Shown: piece after piece, positions 57,023-64,000 of the stretch | Numbering within the stretch: the first letter of the stretch is position 1 | How the letters are laid out: each line of letters opens with the position of its first letter | Source: Sphingomonas profundi | GTDB taxonomy: Bacteria > Pseudomonadota > Alphaproteobacteria > Sphingomonadales > Sphingomonadaceae | Direction: 5' to 3' | Assembly (NCBI RefSeq): GCF_009739515.1 | Contig: NZ_CP046535.1 | Coordinates: 2,356,001 to 2,420,000 of the forward strand | DNA length: 64,000 bases | Made by a program: the position numbers and the translations under genes | Notes under the pieces: model-generated | What the model saw: the letters and a program-made list of their open reading frames with translations, nothing else | Told to the model about the DNA's origin: nothing | The model's database searches: none

Positions 57023-59056
57023 ATGAGGCGGCCGCCCCGCATCGTTACCGAACACGCCCAGGGTTTCACCTTCACGCGCCGCGCGCTGGTGCTGGGTGGG
57101 GCGCAACTGGCCGTGGGCGGCGTGCTGGCCGGGCGCATGGCCTGGCTCTCGATCGCGCAGAACGAACGCTATCGGCTGATGGCCGAGAGCAACCGCGTGC
57201 AGCTGATCCTCATCCCGCCGCGGCGCGGCTGGATCGTCGATCGCCACGGCCGGCCAATCGCGATCAACCGCACCGATTTCCGCGTCGATCTGATCCCCGA
57301 TCAGCTGCACGATCCCGATCGCGTGCTGCCGGCACTCCAGCGCATCCTCTCGCTGCCGGACGAGGAGATGGAGCGCATCCGCGAGGAGCTGGCCAAGGCC
57401 GCCGGCTACCAGCCCGTGCCGGTGGCGGAGCGGCTGGACTATGATCGCTTCGCCGCCGTCAGCGTGCGGCTGCCCGATCTCGCCGGCGTGGCGCCGGCGC
57501 GCGGCTACTCCCGCTTCTACCCGACGGGCGCCGCCGTCGGCCATCTGTGCGGCTATGTCGGCGCCGCTTCCGCCAAGGATTATGAGGCGACGCACGATCC
57601 GCTGCTCATCACGCCCGGTTTCAAGATCGGCAAGGAAGGTCTTGAAAAGACGATGGAGCCGCTGCTGCGCGGCCGTCCCGGCGCCAAGCGCAGCGAGGTG
57701 ACGGCGCGCGGCCGCCTCGTCCGCGATCTGGAGACGCGACCCGACGTGGCGGGCCGCACGCTGCACCTCACGATCGACGCCGGCCTCCAGGACTATGCCG
57801 CCCGCCGCCTCGGCAACGAGAGCGGATCGGTGGTGGTGATGGACTGTCGCAGCGGCGACCTGCTCGCGATGGCGTCGATGCCGGCCTATGATCCGAACAG
57901 CTTCTCGGACGGGATCAGCCACAGCGAGTGGGACATGCTCTCCTCCAACGATCACCACCCGCTCGTCAACAAGGTGCTCGGCGGGCTCTATCCCCCCGGC
58001 TCCACGGTGAAGCCGATGAACGCGCTGGCGCTGCTGAACGCCGGCATCGCGCCGGACGAGCAGGTCGTCTGCACCGGCCAGTACCGCCTCGGCAGCAACG
58101 TGTTCCACTGCCACAAGCGGCGCGGCCACGGCGCGCTCGATATGAAGCATGCGATCATGCAGAGCTGCGACATCTACTTCTACACGATGGTCCGCCGCAT
58201 CGGCATCGACGCGCTGGCGACGATGATGCGGCGGATGGGGCTGGGCGCCGAATATGCGCTGCCGGTCGCCTCGCAACGCTACGGCACCGTGCCGGACTCG
58301 GCCTGGAAGCTGCGGAAATACAAGACGAACTGGACGATCGCCGACACGATCAACGCCAGCATCGGCCAGGGCTATACGCTGGTGAACCCGCTCCAGCTGG
58401 CGGTGATGGCCGCCCGTCTCGCCTCCGGCCGCGAGGTGTCGCCGCGCCTGCTCGGCGGCCGGCCGGGCGCGGCCGCCCCCGCGCTCGACGTGCCGCCCGA
58501 GCATTTCGCCATCGTCCGCGAGGCGATGAGCGGCGTCGTCAACGGCGGCGGCACGGGCGGGTCGGCCCGCATGCAGGTGCCGAACGTCCTCCTTGCCGGC
58601 AAGACGGGCACCGCCCAGGTCCGCCGCATCACCATGGCCGAGCGGCGCACCGGCGTGCTCAGCGACGCCGCGACGCCGTGGCGGATGCGCGATCACTCGC
58701 TGTTCGTGTGCTTCGCGCCGGTGGAGAACCCGCTCTACGCCTGCGCGACCATCCTCGAACATAGCGGCCACATCGTCACCGCGGCGCCGATCGCCCGCGA
58801 TACGCTCACCTACCTGTTCGATGCGCCGCGCGCGCAGGCGACGCTCGCCGCGCTGGAGGAGAAATGGGGCGGCGACATCCCCACGCGCATGGCCGCGCAG
58901 GGCCGCGCCTGGCGCGATAAGAAGGCGGCGGAGGCGAACCCGCCCCCGCCTGCCGAGGCTCCGCCCCCGGCCGCCGCTCCACCTCCCGCCGCCTCTCCCG
59001 CCCCGGCCGCTGCCGCCCCCGCGCCCGCCGCCGCACCCGAAGAGGAGCCGGACTGA
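57023..59056 (+). CDS. mrdA: Penicillin-binding protein 2 (elongation transpeptidase)
   Basis: Peptidoglycan D,D-transpeptidase of the elongasome. The 677-residue protein has a membrane anchor (about residues 19-42), the dimerisation domain (PPRRGWIVDRHGRPIA onward), and the catalytic domain with SxxK in YPPGSTVKPMN, SCD in the second motif and KTG in AGKTGTAQ. The C-terminal approximately 45 residues are an Ala/Pro repeat with low complexity. It overlaps rodA by one base. Confidence 0.95.
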   Translation: MRRPPRIVTEHAQGFTFTRRALVLGGAQLAVGGVLAGRMAWLSIAQNERYRLMAESNRVQLILIPPRRGWIVDRHGRPIAINRTDFRVDLIPDQLHDPDRVLPALQRILSLPDEEMERIREELAKAAGYQPVPVAERLDYDRFAAVSVRLPDLAGVAPARGYSRFYPTGAAVGHLCGYVGAASAKDYEATHDPLLITPGFKIGKEGLEKTMEPLLRGRPGAKRSEVTARGRLVRDLETRPDVAGRTLHLTIDAGLQDYAARRLGNESGSVVVMDCRSGDLLAMASMPAYDPNSFSDGISHSEWDMLSSNDHHPLVNKVLGGLYPPGSTVKPMNALALLNAGIAPDEQVVCTGQYRLGSNVFHCHKRRGHGALDMKHAIMQSCDIYFYTMVRRIGIDALATMMRRMGLGAEYALPVASQRYGTVPDSAWKLRKYKTNWTIADTINASIGQGYTLVNPLQLAVMAARLASGREVSPRLLGGRPGAAAPALDVPPEHFAIVREAMSGVVNGGGTGGSARMQVPNVLLAGKTGTAQVRRITMAERRTGVLSDAATPWRMRDHSLFVCFAPVENPLYACATILEHSGHIVTAAPIARDTLTYLFDAPRAQATLAALEEKWGGDIPTRMAAQGRAWRDKKAAEANPPPPAEAPPPAAAPPPAASPAPAAAAPAPAAAPEEEPD

Positions 59057-60156
59057 TGCGCGACTCGGTCGTTCCCGCCGCGCTCGCGCGGTTGCCCTGG
59101 GGCCTGATCCTGCTCGTGCTGGCGATCGCCAGCTTCGGCCTCGTCGTGCTCTACTCCGCGGCGGGCGGCAGCCTGCGGCCGTGGGCATTCTCCCAGGGCA
59201 CGCGCTTCGTCGTCTTCCTCGGCGGGGCGATCATGCTGTCGCGCGTGCGCGAGACGCAGATCAAGGCCGTGGCCTTTCCCGTCTACGGGGTTCTCGTGCT
59301 GCTGCTGCTGGTGGTGGAGCTGTTCGGCTTCGTCAGCGGCGGCAGCCAGCGCTGGCTCGATCTCGGCTTCATCCGGCTCCAGCCGTCGGAGCTGATGAAG
59401 CCGGCGATCGTGCTGGTGCTCGCCCGCTTCTACGATCTGCTGCCGGCCGGCGAGATCCGCCGCTGGCATGCGATCTGGCCGGCCGCGCTGCTGATCGGCG
59501 TGCCGGCCTTCCTCGTTATGCTCCAGCCCGATCTCGGCACCGCGCTGATGATCGTGGCCGGCGGGCTGACGATCGCCTTCCTCGCCGGCCTGCCGCTGCG
59601 CCTGTTCATCGGCGGCGCGCTGGCACTGGCGCTGGCGGCGCCGCTCGCCTGGTTCTTCGCGCTGCACGACTATCAGCGCAACCGCGTGCTGATCTTCCTC
59701 GATCCGGAGAGCGACCCGCTGGGCACCGGCTACCATATCAGCCAGTCCAAGATCGCGATCGGATCGGGCGGGCTGTTCGGCAAGGGCTTCCTCAACGGCA
59801 CCCAGAGCCACCTCGACTATCTGCCGGAGGGCCACACCGACTTCGTCTTCGCGACGATGGCGGAGGAGTGGGGCATGATGGGCGGCCTGTTCCTGATCGT
59901 GGCCTATCTGGCGGTGGTGAACTGGGGCATCCGCGTGGCCCTGCGGCAGACCGGCAAGTTCGCCCGCCTGGCCTCCGCCGGCCTGGCGACGACGATCTTC
60001 TTCTACGTCGCGATCAACCTGATGATGGTGATGGGGCTGGCGCCGGTCGTCGGCATCCCGCTGCCGCTGGTCTCGTTCGGCGGCTCCGCGATGATGACGG
60101 TGCTGATCTGCCTCGGCCTCTTGATGGCGATCGATCGCGACACCGAACGCCGCTGA
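59056..60156 (+). CDS. rodA: Peptidoglycan polymerase RodA
   Basis: SEDS-family glycosyltransferase that polymerises glycan strands together with PBP2. The 366-residue protein has about ten membrane helices and the conserved blocks RWLDLGFIRLQPSELMKPA (including the SEDS signature), LLQPDLGTA-like MLQPDLGTALMI, EGHTDFVFA and GIPLPLVSFGGSAM. Start ATG 59056 shares a base with the mrdA stop, giving one-to-one coupling of the two partners. Confidence 0.96.
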   Translation: MRDSVVPAALARLPWGLILLVLAIASFGLVVLYSAAGGSLRPWAFSQGTRFVVFLGGAIMLSRVRETQIKAVAFPVYGVLVLLLLVVELFGFVSGGSQRWLDLGFIRLQPSELMKPAIVLVLARFYDLLPAGEIRRWHAIWPAALLIGVPAFLVMLQPDLGTALMIVAGGLTIAFLAGLPLRLFIGGALALALAAPLAWFFALHDYQRNRVLIFLDPESDPLGTGYHISQSKIAIGSGGLFGKGFLNGTQSHLDYLPEGHTDFVFATMAEEWGMMGGLFLIVAYLAVVNWGIRVALRQTGKFARLASAGLATTIFFYVAINLMMVMGLAPVVGIPLPLVSFGGSAMMTVLICLGLLMAIDRDTERR

Positions 60157-60256
60157 GTTTTTTGGATGATACCTGTTTACACCGCCCAAGCCCGATGCTA
60201 CCCGCGCCGTTCGCAACGCAACCGCCCTCGAAGTTCGGAGGCGGACCGCCGGCGAC

Positions 60257-60332
<76 letters not shown>

Positions 60333-60439
60333 CCATCCCGCCAGCAACGCGCCGCTTCGTGTAATCCAGCTCAGCCCCGCCGCGTTAAACGCATCGCCTT
60401 GCCCCAAGCAGAGCTCACCCTTCCTCAGCGTGGCGCACG

Positions 60440-60658
60440 CTACCCGCCGCTCAGCTCCGATCCCAGCTTCAGCGCCTTGCCGCCATCCTCCTGCTCGACG
60501 AGGTAGGCCGGGTCGTCCTTGCTGCCGTTGCGGACGATCTTCGATCCCTTGATCGTGCGCTGCACCTTGCGGTCGAACCGCTCGGCCACCTTGCCCTCGG
60601 CCGTGCTGCCGGACCAGTGCCACGTCACCTTCTGGCCCACCTTGAAGCTGTTCGCCAT
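60440..60658 (-). CDS. DUF2945 (TUDOR-like) small protein
   Basis: A 72-residue protein: KVGQKVTWHWSGSTAEGKV, then the charged segment DRKVQRTIKGSKIVRNGS and DPAYLVEQEDGGKALKLGSEL. This matches the DUF2945 or hypervirulence-associated TUDOR domain, a small beta-barrel of unknown role. ATG 60658 with gaggag upstream decides the start against the longer frame. Confidence 0.85.
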   Translation of the reverse strand: MANSFKVGQKVTWHWSGSTAEGKVAERFDRKVQRTIKGSKIVRNGSKDDPAYLVEQEDGGKALKLGSELSGG

Positions 60659-60752
60659 CGCCGCTGCTCCTCTAGATCGAGGACCACAACCCGCGTGGCG
60701 CGGGCGTCGTTCCAAGTGGCGCTTCGCCCTCGCCGCCGCTAGAGAGCCGGCG

Positions 60753-61934
60753 ATGGACGTCACCGAGCTTCGCGTCGCCCTGTTCACGGGCAACTACAAC
60801 TATGTGCGGGACGGGGCGAACCAGGCGCTGAACCGGCTGGTCGGCTATCTGCTGCGCCAAGGGGCAGCGGTGCGGATCTACTCGCCGCGCACCGAGACGC
60901 CGGCCTTCGCGTCGGTCGGCAAGGTCGTCGGCGTGCCGGCCATCCCCCTGCCCGGCCGCGGCGAGTATCGCGCGCCGATCATGATCCCGCCGCGGGTGAA
61001 GAAGGACATCGCGGCGTTCGATCCCACGATCTTCCACGTCGCCAGCCCGGAGATCCTCGGCCATCGCGCCGTCAGCCTCGCGCGGGCGCACGGGCGGCCG
61101 GTCGTCGCCTCGGTGCATACCCGGTTCGAGACGTATCCGCGCTACTACGGCCTCGCCTTCCTCGAACCGCTGATGCTGGCCACGCTGCGCCGCTTCTACC
61201 GCCGCTGCGACGCGATCGTCGCCCCGTCCGAATCGATGGCGCAGCTGCTGCGCGATCAGCGGATGAGCTACGATGTCGGCATCTGGACGCGCGGCGTGGA
61301 CGTGGAGATCTTCAACCCCGATCGCCGCAGCATGGTGTGGCGCCGCAGCATCGGCATCGCCGACGACGAGGTGGTGATCGCCTTCATCGGCCGGCTGGTG
61401 ATGGAGAAGGGCCTCGACGTATTCTCCGACGCGGTCGACCAGCTCGCCCGGCGCGGCGTGCGCCACCGCGTGCTGGTGATCGGCGCCGGGCCGGCGCGCG
61501 AGTGGTTCGAGCGGCGCCTGCCCGACGCCGTCTTCGTCGGGTTCCAGAAGGGCGAGGATCTGGGCCGCGCCGCCGCCTCGGCCGACATGCTGTTCAACCC
61601 CTCCGTCACCGAGACGTTCGGCAACGTGACCCTGGAGGCGATGGCGGTGGGCCTGCCGGTGGTCGCCGCGCGCGCGACCGGCAGCGAGAGCCTGGTGATA
61701 GACGGCGTCACCGGCCGGCTGATCCAGCCGGGCGGCGTCGCCGCCTTCGCCGACGCGCTCCAGCATTATTGCGAGAATGCGGACACCCGCCGCGCCGTCG
61801 GCGAGGACGGGCGGCGGGCGAGCGCGCGCTACGGCTGGGATCGGGTGAACCAGGAGCTGGTCGATACCTATCTGCGCATCGCCCGCCAGCGCGCGATGGG
61901 CGGCCGCGCGCCACGGTTGGGGCCTAATCCCTGA
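60753..61934 (+). CDS. GT4-family glycosyltransferase
   Basis: A 393-residue GT-B-fold transferase. The N-terminal acceptor domain opens RVALFTGNYNYVRDGANQAL, the glycine-rich loop pattern of GT4 enzymes. The C-terminal donor domain has FIGRLVMEKGLDVF and the EX7E motif ETFGNVTLE. Relatives include mannosyl- and glucosyltransferases acting on lipids (for example sulfoquinovosyl or glucuronosyl diacylglycerol synthases), so a glycolipid product is possible, but no partner gene is adjacent. Confidence 0.85.
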   Translation: MDVTELRVALFTGNYNYVRDGANQALNRLVGYLLRQGAAVRIYSPRTETPAFASVGKVVGVPAIPLPGRGEYRAPIMIPPRVKKDIAAFDPTIFHVASPEILGHRAVSLARAHGRPVVASVHTRFETYPRYYGLAFLEPLMLATLRRFYRRCDAIVAPSESMAQLLRDQRMSYDVGIWTRGVDVEIFNPDRRSMVWRRSIGIADDEVVIAFIGRLVMEKGLDVFSDAVDQLARRGVRHRVLVIGAGPAREWFERRLPDAVFVGFQKGEDLGRAAASADMLFNPSVTETFGNVTLEAMAVGLPVVAARATGSESLVIDGVTGRLIQPGGVAAFADALQHYCENADTRRAVGEDGRRASARYGWDRVNQELVDTYLRIARQRAMGGRAPRLGPNP

Positions 61935-61967
61935 TCCGGCGTCGCGGCCGCCCTCGGCCGCGCGGGT

Positions 61968-62273
61968 TCACTCCTCCTGCCAGTCGAACGGCAGCGGCGC
62001 CTCGCGGAAGGCGAAGCGGTCGAGATGGCTCGCGACCACGCCCTTCGCCCGCTCGGCCGCTTCGGCATCGCCGTCCTCGAGGGCGATGCGCACCGTCAGC
62101 GCCGCCGCGTCGGCATCCAGGGTCAGCGTGCTGAAGGGCAGCGCGACGGTGCCATGCTCGGGGGTGAAATCCACCGCGAACTTGTGCGACCAGTGCTTGC
62201 AGAGCTGCTGGAGGTAGCGGCTGCCGCTGCCGGTGGGCACGATGGCGGTGAGCGTGCGGGCCGGCGCGCTCAT
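61968..62273 (-). CDS. DUF2218 protein
   Basis: A 101-residue soluble protein with the DUF2218 pattern: SGSRYLQQLCKHWSHKF, an alternating strand region, and HLDRFAFREAPLPFDW at the C-terminus. DUF2218 genes are often near siderophore or metal-related genes; the function is unknown. ATG 62273 overlaps the PadR stop (ATGA), so the pair is co-translated and presumably co-regulated. Confidence 0.85.
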   Translation of the reverse strand: MSAPARTLTAIVPTGSGSRYLQQLCKHWSHKFAVDFTPEHGTVALPFSTLTLDADAAALTVRIALEDGDAEAAERAKGVVASHLDRFAFREAPLPFDWQEE

Positions 62274-62884
62274 TGTGCCGCGCTCCGCCCCAGCCGCTCG
62301 ATCCGCCGTGCCGCCTCGTCGAGGATCTCGGCGACGTCGTGCAGCGTATCGGTCTGCACCGCGTCCTCGCCCAGCCGCTGGTGCAGCACGGTGCGCAGGT
62401 TCATCATCGCGCGGCGCACCGGCCCCGCGTCGGTGCGGGCGGCGGTGGCGCCGAGCTGGTCGAGCCGCGCGAGCAGGGCTTCCGCCTCGTCGCTGCGCTC
62501 CTCCAGGTGGGCACGCCCCTCGCCGGTGATGGCGAAGGCCTTGCGCGATCCCTCGGCGGTGGCTTCCTCGATCTGGCCCATGTCCTGCAGCATCGTGATC
62601 GTCGGGTAGATCACGCCGGGGCTCGGCGCATAGGCGCCGCCGGTGCGCGCCTCGATCGCGCGGATCAGGTCGTAACCGTGGCGTGGCTGCTCGGCGATCA
62701 GGCGCAGCAGCACCAGCCGCAACTCGCCCGCGTCGAACACGCGCCGGCGTCCGCCGCCACGCGGGCCGCCGAAACCGCCGGGCTCGCCGCCGCCGAAGCC
62801 GCGCCGGCCGAAAACGCCTTCGCCGCCGTCCCGCCCGCGCGGGCCGCACATGCGCTGATGATGGTGATGATGTGAGAATCGCAT
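62270..62884 (-). CDS. PadR-family regulator with His- and Gly-rich N-terminus
   Basis: A 204-residue transcriptional regulator. The PadR winged helix covers about residues 47-130 (LRLVLLRLIAEQPRHGYDLI, then GVIYPTITMLQDMGQI). A helical dimerisation tail follows. The N-terminus is unusual: MRFSHHHHHQRMCGP followed by a Gly/Arg-rich stretch to about residue 45, which could bind metal. ATG 62884 is chosen because agga lies upstream and the preceding bases form a regulatory palindrome. Confidence 0.85.
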   Translation of the reverse strand: MRFSHHHHHQRMCGPRGRDGGEGVFGRRGFGGGEPGGFGGPRGGGRRRVFDAGELRLVLLRLIAEQPRHGYDLIRAIEARTGGAYAPSPGVIYPTITMLQDMGQIEEATAEGSRKAFAITGEGRAHLEERSDEAEALLARLDQLGATAARTDAGPVRRAMMNLRTVLHQRLGEDAVQTDTLHDVAEILDEAARRIERLGRSAAQ

Positions 62885-62911
62885 TTCGGTTCTGTCTTTC
62901 CTGTGTTTGAA

Positions 62912-62937
62912 CATGTCTGAGATATATCTTGAAATAA
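62912..62937. promoter_or_regulatory. Candidate PadR operator
   Basis: The perfect 10-bp palindrome agatatatct at 62920-62929 lies in AT-rich sequence about 35 bases upstream of the PadR gene and 74 bases upstream of rarA. PadR-family proteins often bind ATAT-centred palindromes in their own promoter, so autoregulation is likely; inference from sequence only. Confidence 0.5.
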
Positions 62938-63002
62938 GCGAAGCGCAAGTCCTTCCATCGCGCCCGATGCGGATTTTCGTCGAACGGCCTATATCGCGGG
63001 GC

Positions 63003-64000
63003 ATGGCAGACCTGTTCGCCCCCGACCCGTCCGAGCCCGCGCCCACGGCCGCCGCCCCCCTCGCCGATCGCCTGCGCCCCCGCGCGCTGGATGAGGTGAT
63101 CGGGCAGGATCATCTCACCGGCCCGGCCGGCGCGATCGGCCGGATGGTCGCGGCCGGCCGCCTCTCCTCGATGGTGCTGTGGGGTCCGCCCGGCACCGGC
63201 AAGACGACGATCGCCCGCCTCCTCGCCGACGCCGTGGGGCTGCGCTACGCCGCCGTCTCGGCCGTCTTCTCGGGCGTGGCCGATCTCAAGCGGATCTTCG
63301 CCGAGGCGCGCGATCATGCCCGGCTCGGCCGGCGGACATTGCTGTTCGTGGACGAGATCCACCGCTTCAACCGCGCCCAGCAGGATGGCTTCCTGCCCTA
63401 TGTCGAGGACGGGACCGTCATCCTGGTCGGCGCGACCACCGAGAATCCGTCGTTCGAGCTCAACGCCGCGCTGCTCAGCCGGGCGCAGGTGCTGATCCTC
63501 AACCGGCTCGATGCCGCCGCGCTCGATACGCTGCTGGCGCGGGCGGAGGCGGCGGAGGGCCGGCCGCTGCCGCTGGAGCCGGCGGCGCGCGAGGCGCTGG
63601 TCGCCTCGGCGGACGGGGACGGCCGCTTCCTGCTCAACCAGGCCGAGACCCTGTTCTCGATCGACCTGCCGGCGCCGCTCGATCCGGCCGGGCTGGCGGC
63701 GCTGCTCCACCGCCGCGTCGCCGTCTACGACAAGGACCGCGAGGGGCATTACAACCTGATCTCGGCCCTCCACAAATCGCTGCGCGGGTCCGATCCGCAG
63801 GCGGCGCTGTACTACATGGCGCGGATGCTGGTGGCCGGCGAGGAGCCGCTCTACGTGCTGCGCCGTCTCGTCCGCTTCGCTTCCGAGGATGTCGGGCTCG
63901 CCGATCCGCAGGCGCTGGTGCAGTGCCTCGCCGCCAAGGACGCCTATGATTTCCTCGGCTCGCCGGAGGGCGAGCTCGCGATCGTGCAGGCATGTCTCTA
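63003..64000 (+). CDS. rarA: Replication-associated recombination protein RarA (3' end outside window)
   Basis: AAA+ ATPase acting at stalled replication forks (MgsA/RarA family). The open frame from ATG 63003 runs off the window. LADRLRPRALDEVIGQDHL is followed by Walker A GPPGTGKTT, Walker B LLFVDEIHRFN, sensor VGATTENPSFELN, and the C-terminal region starting DREGHYNLISALHKSLRGSD, which distinguishes RarA from clamp-loader ATPases. Divergent from the PadR gene. Confidence 0.95.
   Translation, partial: MADLFAPDPSEPAPTAAAPLADRLRPRALDEVIGQDHLTGPAGAIGRMVAAGRLSSMVLWGPPGTGKTTIARLLADAVGLRYAAVSAVFSGVADLKRIFAEARDHARLGRRTLLFVDEIHRFNRAQQDGFLPYVEDGTVILVGATTENPSFELNAALLSRAQVLILNRLDAAALDTLLARAEAAEGRPLPLEPAAREALVASADGDGRFLLNQAETLFSIDLPAPLDPAGLAALLHRRVAVYDKDREGHYNLISALHKSLRGSDPQAALYYMARMLVAGEEPLYVLRRLVRFASEDVGLADPQALVQCLAAKDAYDFLGSPEGELAIVQACL

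Overview
This 64 kb window is a GC-rich alphaproteobacterial chromosome segment, most likely from a sphingomonad (Sphingomonas or a relative). The support is the strongly GC-biased codon use, pheA beside a membrane-anchored cytochrome c, small DUF5818, DUF3072 and DUF2945 proteins, a DUF1223 protein, and dense intergenic palindromic repeats of the kind common in these genomes. Most of the window is core chromosome. Many genes sit in tight operons joined by four-base ATGA or GTGA stop/start overlaps.

Layout. 1-5.7 kb: nudC (5' truncated by the window), pheA, cytochrome c, kup potassium transporter and a small DUF3072 protein. 5.7-10.7 kb: leftward cytochrome c maturation operon ccmC-D-E-F-G-H-I; ccmA and ccmB are not here. 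10.8-16.5 kb: DMT exporter, DUF1223 protein, a DUF4394-autotransporter fusion, and a two-gene DUF4331 unit. 16.7-25.3 kb: pepA-holC-ndk leftward and the envelope/RNA operon lptD-surA-pdxA-rsmA rightward, ending in a tiny CXXCH protein. 25.3-28.9 kb: branched-chain 2-oxoacid dehydrogenase E1alpha-E1beta-E2. 29.0-37.1 kb: one leftward overlapping series encoding a tripartite efflux pump (outer-membrane lipoprotein, membrane fusion protein, ABC ATPase, MacB-like permease), an EF-hand protein, and an OmpR/EnvZ-like two-component pair. 37.4-39.5 kb: FAH-family hydrolase, a Gly/Arg-rich lipoprotein and tRNA-Ser(GGA).

An AT-richer genomic island of about 10.9 kb (39477-50342) is integrated in the 3' end of tRNA-Ser(GGA). 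It is bounded by a perfect 14-bp direct repeat and carries its own P4-type integrase and AlpA-like regulator. Its main cargo is a pair of overlapping reverse-transcriptase genes (411 and 656 aa) that I read as a type 3 defence-associated RT system (drt3a/drt3b). Directly downstream is a 125-nt segment closed by a perfect 14-bp inverted repeat. It contains a UUCG hairpin and a short CACACAC tract, and is a strong candidate for the system's noncoding RNA. The rest of the island holds a truncated serine recombinase, several small unrecognised membrane proteins, a coupled pair ending in a zinc-ribbon-like protein, a glycine-zipper protein, a long stretch without genes, and the remains of a second integrase.

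50.5-64 kb: a TetR regulator with a cytochrome P450, then mutL, the rod-shape cluster mreB-mreC-mreD-mrdA-rodA, tRNA-Lys(CTT), a DUF2945 protein, a GT4 glycosyltransferase, a DUF2218/PadR pair, and the start of rarA.

The observations most worth following are the DRT3-like pair with its putative RNA, the palindromic repeats that have become the translated N-termini of ccmH and of the EF-hand gene, and the efflux/EF-hand/two-component operon.
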